From positions 53,222,923 through 53,286,922 of the forward strand of contig CAXKWD010000002.1 in the NCBI GenBank assembly GCA_964059195.1: DNA of 64,000 bases, read 5' to 3'. This stretch comes from Ectobius pallidus (lineage: Eukaryota > Arthropoda > Insecta > Blattodea > Ectobiidae). The notes below the pieces were generated by a model. It searched no databases, was not told the DNA's origin, and was given only the letters and a program-made list of their open reading frames with translations. The translations under genes and the position numbers were made by a program. Shown here in pieces: positions 1-10,868 of the stretch (the first letter of the stretch is position 1; each line of letters begins with the position of its first letter).

Positions 1-1058
1 ATATGTAAGTCAGAAATTCCCTGGTTATATTAGGATCAAAGAACAAAGATTTTTAATAAATTAAAACGAACTCATTTTCTGCGGATTTTCGTGGTTTTCG
101 GAGTTTTCCGGGGATATGCTGTAATTGATAAGGGTCAAACAACTGAAACCTTAATCTAGATGGCAATACCAATACAAAAACATATGAGTCACCAGGTCCC
201 TTTGAATACTAGGAGTAAAGAACTAAGATTTAAAAAATTAAAACAAAGTAATTTTCTCCGGATTTCCGTGGTATTAGGAGTTTTCCGGGGATATGCTGTA
301 ATTGATAACGGGCAAACAACTGAGACCTTAATCTAGATGGAAATACCAATACAAAAATATATGAGTAACCAATTCCCTTTGAATACTAGGAACAAAGAAC
401 TAAGATTTAAAAAATTAAAACAAAGTAATTTTCTCCAGATTTCCGTGGTTTTAGGAGTTTTCCGGGGATATGCTGTAATTGATAATAGGCAAACAACTGA
501 GACCTTAATCTAGATGGCAATACCAACAAAAAAACATATGATTCAGAAATTCCCTTTGAATATTAGAAGCAAATAACAAAGATTAAAAAATAAAACATTG
601 TCATTTTCTCCGTATATACGTGATATTCCGGGTTTTCCGGGGATATGTTGTAATTGCTAAGAGGCAAACAACTGAAACCTTAAATTAGATGGCAATACCA
701 ACAAAAAATACGTAAGTCAAAAATTCCCTGGGCATATTAGAAGCAAATATCAAAGACAAATTAAAACAAAGTCATTTCTCCGGATTTCCGTTGTTTTCCG
801 GGGATATGCTGTAATTGATAAGGGGCAAACAACTAAAAACTTAATCTAGATGGCAATACCAACAAAAAATATGTGATTCAGCAATTCCCTGGGCATATTA
901 GGAGCAAAGAACAAAGAAAAATTAAAACAAACTAGTTTTCTCCGGATTTCCGTAGTTTTCCGGGGTTTCCGGGTAAATGCTGTAATTGATAAGGGGCAAA
1001 CAACAAAAAACTGAAACTAGATGGCAATACCAACAAAAAAATATGTGGGTCGGAAAAT
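1..1058. repeat. Satellite-like tandem array, about 173-bp unit, six copies
   Basis: Units begin near 1, 182, 358, 536, 709, 869 and 1041, so the period is 160-181 bp. Each unit holds an ATTCCCT block, an A-rich block with CAAAGAACAAAG, then GTTTTCCGGGGATATG and CAAACAACTGAAACC, ending GATGGCAATACCAA. The array continues to the left of the window and decays after 1041, where a G-run (about 1066-1080) follows. No coding frame spans it. Later copies are shorter and more diverged than early ones. Confidence 0.9.
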
Positions 1059-1083
1059 CCCACGGGGGGGGGGGATGGGGGGT

Positions 1084-2190
1084 ATACAGTAGCCCACGCT
1101 CTATGTATGGAACGTGAATAGACTCGTCCGCAGATTTTCAGCACAATATGTACGCCTAAGGATCGAATGGGGGTGCCTAATTCCGGCCGCAATATGTATT
1201 AGGTTTTTCCACGAAACATGAAATTATGAATACACTATTTTCAAAATGTAAATCAGTATATGACTTATTGATTGACCGTTGATTAATCTCAATGACGTGA
1301 TAAAACTGAAGGGCGTAACATGCAGTGAGAAATGAGAATCAGAAAGGGAACAATAGGATACTGTGATAAAATTGCATACGATATACAGAGTAGAAAATTA
1401 TATATTTTAAAGTTTCTGTCAGAGTTTCAGGCTCATCTGACTGAAGTGGTTTGTAGGCACATTCCTATATTCTGTAGAAGTTGTAGGCATATTCCTATAT
1501 TCTGTAAAAGAAAACTTGCCCTGGGCACGAATCGAATATCAAATTTCTGCTCGGTACGATGACCTCGAGACCATTCGGCTCCCCATTTTCGAAATATTCC
1601 TCTAAATGTCTAGTGATCCTGTAGGTCCTACAGGAAGGACACATTTTCTACTACATAATAAACTTTATAAATGATGGATAAAAATAAAGCTATTATCTTA
1701 TGGACATATACAGTAAATAAGATACATTTTTAAAAATCTTTTCGAAGAGATATACAAAGTCTTTCTCGCCTAAGTCAAGCATCAGAAGAGAAAAGCTAGC
1801 AGCGGTATTTCACAAATGTGATTTTGATAATTGTCATAAAACTGTCCTTTAAAATAACGTCTAATGTTAGCTAGGGTTAAAATAAAAAACACACACACAT
1901 CAAACTGCATGTTTATCAAAAGCTAATTTTGTAACTACCCTTCTTGAAGCCTCTGCGGCAAGTGGGCCTACTTTTTAGCAAATACGTTTTATTCTTTTTC
2001 ACTCATAGTAACAAAACTTATGTGATCCAAAGTCTTTCGTGGTATTATTTTAATCCAAAACCGTGATGTTTCTATGTTCACAAAGTTAAAGCAACATTCA
2101 TTGTTCTATGGATATTTTTTTGGAATTTTTCTCGACTTGCAGAGTCATTCCAAAGATAACACGCATGATGTTTTATGCATGTATGAGATT
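1084..2190. other. Gene-free stretch
   Basis: AT-rich sequence with only short open frames. The one local pattern is a short direct repeat (CATTCCTATATTCTGTA-like, about 1458-1506). I see no exon, tRNA or transposon end. Confidence 0.5.
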
Positions 2191-2267
2191 GATATAGTGG
2201 GAGGTCATACAGATGGTTCCTCACCTAGCCTCGGTTCAAAAACCGGACGGAAGATGTCCTTCGTCCA

Positions 2268-2504
2268 TCATGACCTCCAATGGCAAATGCTTCCTTCCGC
2301 AATTTGCAACTCCTTTGTCTTGAAGCTGAGGATGCCTGGTTCCGCCTGATCGGGCTTTCTCGTCCACTGATCAGGCGACAGCTGTAATGCCTTCAAATGG
2401 CGTTGCGGATTGTTGTGGCAACTGATTTTCTTTTGTTTACTTGCGCTGCCGTCTGTCGCTGAGGTCAAAAGCACCGCCTTCCCCCGCGGTGAATGACAGT
2501 CCAC
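2268..2504 (-). CDS. Unrecognised 78-codon open frame in a GC-richer patch
   Basis: Read on the minus strand from an ATG at 2504, this frame gives a polar product (SPRGKAVLLTSATDG near the start, KTKELQIAEGS near the end) and lies in a patch of higher GC than its surroundings. I do not recognise a family. An overlapping plus-strand frame also exists (2074-2349), so the coding strand is not certain. No splice sites or promoter stand out. It could be a gene fragment, part of a transposon, or a chance frame; the higher GC is the only reason to keep it. Confidence 0.2.
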   Translation of the reverse strand: MDCHSPRGKAVLLTSATDGSASKQKKISCHNNPQRHLKALQLSPDQWTRKPDQAEPGILSFKTKELQIAEGSICHWRS

Positions 2505-2760
2505 GGCCCATTGGGTTTATCAACAACAGTCACTTAAAATTAATACAATCACAATGCTGATCTAGTTGTTAACTTATAATGTGCGGTCTCACGGACCGCG
2601 CGAGAATGTTCGGACTCGTGGTCTCGCCCAACAAGGCGGTTTCAAGCCGAAAGCTGCTCTGATCTCTCTATCCTATCTAATGGTCAGTTGCATTCTCCCT
2701 TTTCTGGATTTATGCACCTGTTGCGGTTTTCCTAGACCGGCCCTCGTGAAATAGGCCTAG

Positions 2761-5075
2761 GTAAGTTAATTTCAATAGGCCTGCAGTACAAAATGTTCTG
2801 GCAAGAACGTATAGTAAAGTTTTTCATACATACCCAGGCGGCTTCAAAGGTGTTTCTTTATGTTTCTTTATCTGACTAAGTCGGTCTTGGTTTCCGCTCT
2901 CCAAAACAAAATCAACGTTGCAATATTCTCTCATTGTTATCACTGATCTCAGTTCTTCTCTCGCTTTAATCAGCTCACAAGTGCTACTGTTTACCTCAAC
3001 TAGATCTTGTAACCCCTCGTTTCACTCCACACGGAGTAGACAAGTAACTGTCACAGCCGTCACAGGGCATTCTTAGATGATTGACTGAGGCAACTAGCTG
3101 ATTGGTGCTGTAAAAATAAAGAGCATGGGTTGAGCTGTCGGCAAACTTTTCCTCCTAACAAAAGGAAGCCTCCTGGGTATGCAAAGAATAACTGGACTAT
3201 ACCAATGTTACCAATCAAACCATGAGGACACAGCTACTATTTTGGCAACAGATGAGACAGGAAGAAACATTTTTCAATGTGCCATGAGCTGAAACAGACT
3301 CAAAATCCTTCTCTCGTACATCCGTTTCGTTGACCGTCAAGATAAACCTGAACGAGTGGCAGGTGAATCAGCAGCAGCGATACCTGATATGTTTTCCAAA
3401 TTTGTTAAAAATTGTCGGATGACTTACACTATGTAGAAATTTATTATAATTATGTTATATGAGTAGTAATTACAATTTTAAAACATTTACGCTTTTATTT
3501 CACAATTTAAACATAGGAATCCCACAGATCGCACCTAGTGATGTATGTAACAGATTAGTAACCTAGTGAGTTAAGAGCTAGGGGTTATTAAAAAATATAT
3601 ATCTACAGTTTTCCCGGTTTTCCGGAAAAGTCCCGACTTTGTAAGAAATAATTTACTGTCCCGAGAAACGCTTTTGGGACGTCCGATTGTCCCAGTTTTT
3701 CGTGTGAATTTTTCAAAATTTTCATTGTAAGAATTTAATCAAACAGCGCTGTTTCACACATATAGTTTGTCATATTTTCAATAATTTTTTTTATCATAAA
3801 AGCAATATTCAGATGAACAAGCTGTAGCAGAATATTGTTAAAATATTTGCATCTGCCCTGCAAGAAGAAGAAGAAGAAGATGATGATGAAAAAAGCACTG
3901 TGATTTTTAAATATTTTTTTTTATAAATTTCTTAAATTTATATCTTTTAGAGATCGGATAAAAATGAAGGTACAGTTTGGTCCCCAACCAATACAGAAGA
4001 GCCATAAAAAGTATTATGCAATTATGTTTAAAAATTGTGGAAGTTATAACTGAAACTGGTTTGAGAAAATGAGAGTTAAACTAGATTCGTGAAAATGTGT
4101 TATCGCCCTAAAATATATTTAATTGCATAATTTTGCCAGTTTTTTTACGCATCTTAAAAATTATTTGACAGATATGAAGAGAAAAATTCATAATTTTGGG
4201 GAGGGGATGGGAAAAAAAAGAGCAGTTATATAAAGCTTTGCCCAGAGTGCAAAGTGCCTGAACTTCAGTCTATGTGGGTGCTGCAATAGGCCTACAGTGA
4301 ATACAATCAGCTTAGGCCTTCTCAGTTGAAACTTTAAACCTAATAAAATGCTAAAGCTTTGATCAGAAGAAGTTATTTTCGGAGTAGCAGTTTCTTCGGA
4401 TGACTAACGTTGAGCTATTTGGATAAGGTAAATTCTTCAAGTGGCCACTTATTTGAAATGCGGAAAAGGTATAAGCAGTCCTAATTAAGATAAAAATTAA
4501 TATACACAAACTCATAATAAGTTTTAATGGCTCAAATGCATTGCATGTATGACTAGGAGCCACAACAAATGAGAATCTGATCCACTTGAGGTAGATTTTT
4601 TCTCTTAGGGCTGTAGCTGGCACACTTGTTCTCAGGGAAGTGACCGTCAGAAGCGCGACCTCCGCTCCTCGCTTGTTTTTGCGCGGGATCTAGAAGAGCG
4701 TGACGCCATATTACTGCAGGGTCAGGTTCACAAATCCACAAATTTGCTGTTATTCGTAAAACATGCACACTTTTTATACTGTAACATCGTACCTATACCG
4801 TCCTGATAAAACAACTCTAGTATACTTTTGTTCATTTCTTTTTCCTGCCCTTTTTTGTTAGTCTTTTGGCCGATGTAAATGCATATTTTTACAAAAATAA
4901 TAGTCATCTTCTCCCTTTGCCATCAGTATTTGATAATTTCGAATGAGAAAAACGTAATCGAGGGACTGAATAGTACAACAGAAATGTAACCAAAAGTCCC
5001 TGTTTGTATGAAGATGAAATAAACCTACATGAATTTGAATGAGAAAAACTACACAAACTGGTGGATTTATGAAGA
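2761..5075. other. Gene-free stretch
   Basis: AT-rich sequence. A short (GAA)n/(GAT)n tract lies near 3867-3888. Around 3610-3700 a run rich in CCCG and CGGG may be eroded transposon DNA, but I found no matching end. I see nothing coding. Confidence 0.45.
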
Positions 5076-5083
5076 GGAGTCCC

Positions 5084-5583
5084 AATGGACGTCCGCAGAA
5101 ATTTTGTCAAGGTGGGCCAAATGAACAAATTACTGCCACCATCACTATGCTGCCTACAGTCTTAGTATTACTAAGGTACTACTACTGTTACTTTTATTAT
5201 TATTACATCCACATCCTTGATTTACCGTAGCTGTCTTATTACTATGGATACAAAGAAAAATCTGATGTAGCACACTTACATGACTTTTTCTACCCCCTTA
5301 CAATTTCACAGATAGTATTCATATAAAATGCGATACTTCCATCGTCTTAACTTCATTACAATAAAATGTTGGGCTAAAAATGATTTCAAGTTTTGTGGAA
5401 GTAATTATTCCTACATGCTCAAATCTAAGTTATTTACAACTCATTTTTGTCCAAATAACTCAAACTACAATATTAAGTTCATTTCACATTAGTTGCTTAT
5501 AATCATTTAGTTTAGATATTTATGTGTAAACAAAATTTCCAGGGGAGGGCAGCGGCCCTACCATACCCCTCCGGATGGCCATG
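5084..5583 (+). mobile_element. hAT-type MITE, family 3 (copy 1)
   Basis: A 500-bp element flanked by an 8-bp direct duplication GGAGTCCC (5076-5083 and 5584-5591). Its ends are short inverted repeats: AATGGACGTCCG on the left, and CATGGCCATCCG reading inward from the right. The whole body, including the segments CAGAAATTTTG and TTTCCAG..GGGCAG next to the ends, recurs at 50251-50771. An 8-bp duplication with short TIRs is the hAT hallmark. There is no transposase frame, so it is non-autonomous. Confidence 0.8.
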
Positions 5584-5591
5584 GGAGTCCC

Positions 5592-6453
5592 ACTAATCTA
5601 AACTTCTTTGATGTTATTTTAAGACAGAGTCTATATAATATTTGTCATTATCTACACTAAATTTTTCGATGTTCGGTGCCCCAAAGCATTTTGATTGGCT
5701 CTCGAGGATATAAGTTAACAATCAGTATTACAGAAGGCTATGATTACTATTATGACTCGAAATATCTCCTGTTGTCAGTGCCGTTACATCTTTATAATGT
5801 ATTTAAATGCAGAGTAAAATGAGTTAAAATACAGTTCATGATAATGCAGGGCTATTAACAACAGTGAAATTAAAGTATTATGTTATTAAAGAGAAATCAA
5901 ATCGTAAAGACGGGTTTGATAGGTTAAATGCAGGTTTAATTCATACGTTTAATTCATGGGGAAGACTGTTGTACAATTTAATGCTATCGTTACGAAAGTA
6001 TTTTGTGTTATATTATATTTTTACAACGTGCCACAAACCCGAGACTTCATGGTACTGAGCAAGGAAATATTTTCCTTACCTCCGACAAAGCTTATGTTTA
6101 CAACAGTTTTTTTTTATCAGCCGTTGTGAAAATCTACACTTATTAATTTTTCTCTACTGACGTTTGATTTATCTAGACGTGTAAGATTTGTGTAATGTTT
6201 TCCCATTTCGATGTGCCAAAACCCCCTAATAGGCTGGATTCATATCAACTGAGCCAAATGATATAATATTCCGTATTCTATCGAAACGTACGACTACCGA
6301 TTACCTTATCTATACTGCACTTTTAATATAAGTATGTTTCACTTTAAACGCTCCATACTTACGTGCAAGTAAGCCTAATGGGTCTAATGTAATTCCTACG
6401 GATTGTTATCAGATTGAATGTAATCCATTCCTAACTTAAATGGTAACTAAAGC
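5592..6453. other. Gene-free stretch
   Basis: AT-rich sequence with short open frames only. I see no repeats or RNA genes. Confidence 0.5.
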
Positions 6454-6637
6454 TAGGGGGCGGATTTCTATCACATCTCATATTTTTCCTCATTGCATTA
6501 TTTCAGGTTTCCAACTGATTTAAACCCGATTCCAAGCATCCTGGTGAAAATGGAACGGCTTTTATTGTGCATATACAATTACAATTACAATTACAATTTA
6601 TTTTTCCAAATTACACGAAAAATACAAAAGTTGATAC

Positions 6638-6674
6638 ACCACCCGAAGAAGCAGAGCTTGTGTTCGGGGGTGGT
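6638..6674 (-). other. Conserved hairpin in the LINE 3' UTR (copy 1)
   Basis: The outer stem is formed by CCACCCGAA and TTCGGGGGTGG, with an inner GC/GC pairing. It corresponds in position and sequence to the hairpins at 27883-27918 and 46678-46708 in the sister copies. It may be the RNA structure recognised by the element's own reverse transcriptase; that role is inference. Confidence 0.65.
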
Positions 6675-6941
6675 TCAGTTCAATATATAGAAAAAAAAAA
6701 AAAACTTATACTAAACAATTACTTAAGCAATACATAATTTGGAGAAGTATGACAAAAATGATGTATAATAGGTTAGAACATGTTCTATTTACAATACAAA
6801 GGTACGAGGTAATACAATAATAATACATAACAATTTATTTGTTCAATTTTAGTAAAAAACAAAGAAATTAAGTTCTATTCAAATTTTAAAGTTTAATATT
6901 AAAAATGTTATAACAGTATTAGTAGATAACAGAAGTAATAA

Positions 6942-7295
6942 TTATATAAATTTTCTAATTTTAGACCTAAATTGTTTGTTGTTTAAGCTATTTAGATCAG
7001 GATGGTTGGCAATAAATGAATTGAATAGTCTTGGGCCAAAACTTGAACTGTGCTTAGCTCCAGCAGTTGTAACATTTTTTGGTTCAAGTAATAAATTAAA
7101 TTGATTCCTTCGCGTGTTATATACGTGAGATTCTGACTTGTAATTGTCACGATGTTTATGAAAATAATCCAGTATGACGTACTTGTAAATTTGGTCTATG
7201 GTGAAAACGTTAAATTCAGAAAATAATAATTTGGAAGAATAGTCAGGAGGCTTAGATAAACAAATCTTTATAATGCGTTTTTGAAGACAAAGCAA
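6942..7295 (-). pseudogene. C-terminal fragment of LINE ORF2 (reverse-transcriptase protein)
   Basis: About 117 residues aligned with the end of the 737-residue frame at 28071-30284. Shared blocks include LQKRIIKICL, FSEFNVF.LDQIYK, FHKHR, NTRRN, LLLEPK and FGPR.(Y/F)NS. The reverse-transcriptase core is missing because the element is 5'-truncated; the reading frame continues a little past 7295 as degraded sequence. The match is clear from direct comparison within the window. The element cannot make an active protein. Confidence 0.85.
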
Positions 7296-7840
7296 AGGGC
7301 TGAGGATCGTTTTTGCAACTCCTCCCCACCCAATTATGCCATATTGAATAATAGAATGAATTAGTGCTAAATAAATCGTACGTAAAACATGAGCTGGTAA
7401 ACATGAACGGAGAATAACGAATTTATAAATAACTTTACGTAGCCTATTGCATAAATATTCGATGTACTTGTCCCATCTTAATATAACTGCATCTTAATGT
7501 CCCATCTTAATATAACTTAATATAACTGCATATTTAGAAAATTTTCAACTATTTTAGCATATTTAGTATGAATAAGCATATTTAGGTCATATTTTCAGCA
7601 TATTTGTGTGCATATTAAAGAAATTTTGAAGTTTCATATCATATTTTGTAAATTTGGCATTATACTGATACTTTTTGAGAATTTACAGATATTTTAAATA
7701 ATTAACATTATATTTTACTGAAATGAATTGTAACGAAACTTTAAAAAAAATATACATATGTAAGTGGTAAAGTCATATTTTAAATTTTATTGGTCATATT
7801 GTAATTTTTTTAGGTCATAAATGCATGCATAATATGCATC

Positions 7841-7887
7841 TATGACCTAAAAAATAGGATATATTATATCCTATTTTTTAGGTCATA
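7841..7887. repeat. Perfect 23-bp inverted repeat with a 1-nt spacer
   Basis: TATGACCTAAAAAATAGG... is followed by its exact reverse complement with a single T at the centre. It lies at the right end of hAT MITE copy A and is absent from the three intact copies. The structure is prone to cruciform formation. Confidence 0.9.
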
Positions 7888-8403
7888 GAAATCCGCCCCC
7901 TAGCTATAACCTACACGTCAGTAAAAGATACACTTACATCATTAATATTATTATTATTTAATCTTCAGGGATGTAAACCATTTTTCACCACAGAGGCATT
8001 TTAGGGTTGTAGTTTACAAACTAATTATAATAATTATATAATTTCAAACATTAGATCTGTATACTGTGCAATAAAGCTTGCCGGCTGTGACCGTGCAACA
8101 ATCGGTCGTGCATATAGCCTACCTGTAGAGGTCAGGGGAATTCACAAAAGAGGAAGACACGGGATTGAACTCATATCTAATGAACGACGGCGAAACTGGA
8201 CGGCAGAACGAACTCCAGAGCCGGCTGTGACCACATGAATCTACACTGAATCCACATCAATCCATATGAATCCACTAGATGTACTAGATCGGCAAGAGGT
8301 ATACTTGCTAATTTTGTAGTAGTAATGATAGTTGATCGTGAATGTAAGTTATAAATATGATAAATTCTCATAAACATCAGATTTTGTTAAATAAATGGAG
8401 ATA

Positions 8404-8777
8404 TGAATTGGATTTTTTTTTCACACTGAGAAGCATGCAATTCAAGACTAAACCGTCTTCTTTCGAATTATGGACAGTCAAATAAGACGTGCTTTACAGT
8501 TTCTGTTGATAACTGACATCTGCAGACGTGGTTTCTGGCTATAATAACGTCGAACCTCGTAAAATAACTACCAAACTGTCCGTGGCCTGTTGCAAATTGT
8601 GTTAAAATAAAATTTTGCGAAAAATGTTTAGCCTGTAACCTTTCATACACTGTGGGGAAAAACAGTTCCTTAGTTAATACACCATTAGTCATTAATGTTA
8701 TTGCCAATGCATCATGTAATTTTTCTCTATTGATGTCCGGCTCAACTAAAAGCGTATGATTTGTGTAAAGTAATGTG
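8404..8777 (-). pseudogene. C-terminal zinc-knuckle fragment of a second LINE type
   Basis: The minus-strand frame encodes a domain seen at the C terminus of many insect non-LTR polymerases (R1/I/Jockey-type elements): FATGHGQFGSYFTRF, then CRCQLSTETVKHVLFDCP, with a C-x-C...H...C zinc knuckle. A premature stop after DCP at about 8466 interrupts the frame, which resumes as FERRRFSLEL. Upstream codons continue to the hAT MITE at 8778, and a few in-frame codons continue beyond it at 9357. It is a dead fragment of a different LINE family from the 28-kb element. Confidence 0.75.
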
Positions 8778-9348
8778 TAGAGACCGGATTTTAAAGGGAA
8801 TTCCTTTTTTATATTTCATCACAAAACGTGATAAAATTGAACATGACATTACTGAGTAAGTTTCAAATGCAAATGGCCTGGTTTTTAACGTCCCTTTTTT
8901 TCCTTTTTTAGGCTCATTTCCCTTTTTTTAGGTACTTTCCCTTTCCAGTACCTTTTTTGCTAATTTATTTTGAAAAATTCGTAAATTACCCAGTATTTGG
9001 TAATATGAAAACATTAAAAATTGTTTTCACTGATTCACCATTGAAAAAATAATTTCTCCCAGCAGAATAGAGCGTTACAGGGAAATCACAGGCTTGCCAT
9101 TGTCTAAGTTTCCCATTATAACAAGGTGGGGAACATTGATTTCGTGTGCTATTTTCCTCTGTGAGAATTTGAACAAGATCAAAACATTTCTTCAGTTATT
9201 AGATGTTACAGAATCAGCAGCTGTAGAGCAAGCTGCACCTTTTTTTTGGCAGTAATTTTTCCCTTTTTTCCCACCTTTTTTTGGCAATAATTTTCCCTTT
9301 TTTCGTCCTTTTTTGGGTGAAAATTTTCCCTTTAAAATCCGGTCTCTA
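8778..9348. mobile_element. hAT-type MITE, family 2, inserted in a LINE fragment
   Basis: A 571-bp element with about 20-bp TIRs beginning TAGAGACCGGATTTTAAA at both ends. An exact 8-bp target duplication GTAATGTG lies at 8770-8777 and 9349-9356. The interior is dominated by CCTTTTTT and TTTTTGGCA-type repeats near both ends. There is no transposase. It interrupts a LINE-derived reading frame, so it is younger than that fragment. Confidence 0.9.
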
Positions 9349-9518
9349 GTAATGTGAATAAAATGACAACAAAATGAAAAAGTACTCCTTGTCATAGTTT
9401 TTTGTATAACTTACTATGGCTGAATAGACGCTCTACGCATTGGAAAATTGTTTTTAAAATAATAATACCAAAAATAATGAATCTCGCTCAATTTTGACGA
9501 GCACTAATTGCTAATAAT

Positions 9519-9983
9519 TAGGGGGCGGATTTCTATGACACGTCATATTTTTCCCTTTTGCATTATTTCAGGTTTCCGACTAATTTAAACCCGATTCCAA
9601 GCATCCTGATGAAAATGGAACGGCTTTTATTGTGCATATAACTGCATATTTAGGAAATCGTAAACTGTTGTAGCATATTTAGTATGAATATGCATAATTC
9701 GGTCATATTTTTGGCATATTTGTGTGCACATTGAAGAAATTTTGAAGTTTCATATCATATTTTGTAAATTTTGCATTATAATGATACTTATTGAGAATTT
9801 ACAGATATTTTAAATAATTAACATTATATTTTAATAAAATGAATTGTAATGCAACTTAAAAAAATATACACATGTGTAAGTGGTAAAGTCATATTTTAAA
9901 TTTTATTGGTCATATTTTATTTTTTTAAGGTCATAAATGCATGCATATATCCTATTTTTTAGGTCATAGAAATCCGCCCCCTA
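9519..9983 (+). mobile_element. hAT-type MITE, family 1 (copy B, intact)
   Basis: A 465-bp element with TIRs TAGGGGGCGGATTTCTATG and their complement, and an exact 8-bp duplication CTAATAAT (9511-9518 and 9984-9991). The body contains repeated GCATATTT / AGGTCATA words. It has no coding capacity. Confidence 0.95.
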
Positions 9984-10160
9984 CTAATAATAAATAAATT
10001 CACTTTATATCACGGTTTACTCTACCTATAAGAATACATTACAAACTTACATACACATAGGCTGTAAATCGCCACTGGGTTGGTATCTCATATTGAGAAC
10101 GCCTGGTGGTACACTGGGATATGTGAGTCCGTTGGAGAATTTAATATTGTACCGTCATGT

Positions 10161-10234
10161 AGCCATGGTAGCTTAGTTGGTAAGAGCAGCGGCACGGACA
10201 GCCGAAGATCCTCGTTCAAATCCCGGCTATGGCT
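10161..10234 (+). tRNA. tRNA-like pseudogene or SINE head
   Basis: The acceptor strands AGCCATG and TATGGCT pair along their full length. A D-arm-like box (TAGCTTAGTTGGTAAGAGCA), an anticodon stem CGGC/GCCG with loop ACGGACA (GGA in anticodon position) and a GTTCAAATCCC T-loop box are present. The T stem is broken, and related sequence recurs at 61608-61831, so this is a dispersed tRNA-derived repeat rather than a working tRNA gene. Confidence 0.5.
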
Positions 10235-10462
10235 TTGAATTTTTCAGTCTGACTTCACCTTTACATAGCCTACATAAAGCTTTCAAGAATATTCACCTTG
10301 CATGAATTTTAACAAAACAATATAATTCACATAATTTGACGAATTACTCCTGATTCACAATACTGACAAAACTATTGAAGTGTTAGATATATAAGCTTTC
10401 ATGAACCACAGATTATTGTCTCTGTTGGACATTAGATGAGAATATTATAGGAGAAAAATTCC

Positions 10463-10534
10463 TCCGACACTGGGACTTGAACCCAGGGCCTTTGGCTATT
10501 CGCGCCAATGCTCTACCGACGGAGTTAAGCCGGA
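10463..10534 (-). tRNA. tRNA-like sequence in left arm (anticodon position GAA)
   Basis: 72 nt. The acceptor TCCGGCT pairs with TGTCGGA (one G-U, one mismatch). The anticodon stem TTGGC/GCCAA is perfect around the loop GCGAATA, and the T stem CTGGG/CCCAG is perfect around TTCAAGT. Position 33 is C rather than the near-universal T. Because it sits in a repeated foldback unit, it is probably a pol III promoter-bearing repeat, not a translating tRNA. Confidence 0.5.
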
Positions 10535-10769
10535 GTTCAATTCACAGCGCCAGATGGAACCTTTCTCCTATGACTGATTGCCCTAATGGTCTACCTCACT
10601 GACAGACAAGTTATGTCATATGCAGTACTGTGAGGCACTCTAATTAGTGATTTTGTGACCAGGCTCCTACTGTTATTGTATAGCTAACATTCACTTGTCT
10701 GTCTGTGAGGTAGACCATTAGGACAATCAGTCATAGGAGAAAGGTTCCATCCGGCGCTGTGAATTGAAC

Positions 10770-10844
10770 TCCGGCTTAGCTCAGTTGGTAGAGCATTGGC
10801 GCGAATAGCCAAAGGTCCTGGGTTCAAGTCCCAGTGTAGGCGGA
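10770..10844 (+). tRNA. tRNA-like sequence in right arm (anticodon position GAA)
   Basis: Inverted partner of 10463-10534. Its D-arm TAGCTCAGTTGGTAGAGCA matches the pol III A-box better than the left copy. The anticodon and T arms are intact. The acceptor is weaker because of changes at its 3' side (TGTAGGCGGA). Confidence 0.5.
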
Positions 10845-10868
10845 ATTTTTCTCCTATAATATTCTCAT

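Larger units (their letters stand above)
6571..7512 (-). mobile_element. 5'-truncated LINE, related to the 27.6-kb and 46.5-kb copies
   Basis: The element reads on the minus strand. Its 3' tail is the microsatellite (ATTACA)n at about 6572-6600. A 3' UTR with a hairpin follows, then the C-terminal coding part. The 5' end is ragged: a short stretch of LINE plus target sequence (CCCATCTTAATATAAC) is repeated between about 7472 and 7525. It lies inside a hAT MITE, so it inserted after that MITE. Confidence 0.85.
6454..7902 (+). mobile_element. hAT-type MITE, family 1 (copy A), split by a LINE and rearranged at its right end
   Basis: The left end starts TAGGGGGCGGATTTCTAT and the right end finishes AAATCCGCCCCCTA, as in the three intact 465-467-bp copies (9519, 25420, 63231). 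The body is interrupted after GTGCATATA (about 6570) by a minus-strand LINE and resumes at about 7525 with ACTGCATATTTAG. The right end carries an extra inverted segment that makes a perfect palindrome. Unlike the other copies it has no 8-bp target duplication (flanks AACTAAAGC and GCTATAAC). This suggests recombination between two copies or an aberrant insertion. Confidence 0.85.
10435..10868. mobile_element. Foldback element with tRNA-like sequence in both arms
   Basis: The arms 10435-10611 and 10692-10868 are inverted copies of about 176 bp separated by about 80 bp. Each arm starts ATGAGAATATTATAGGAG, carries a complete tRNA-like cloverleaf, and ends near CTGACAGACAAGT. A second copy with a damaged right arm is at 44946-45306. 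Both copies are accompanied by the phrase ATGAACCACAGATT, which lies just left of this copy and between the arms of the other. There is no coding frame. The repeat of the same architecture at two loci shows it is a mobile or amplified unit. Confidence 0.85.
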
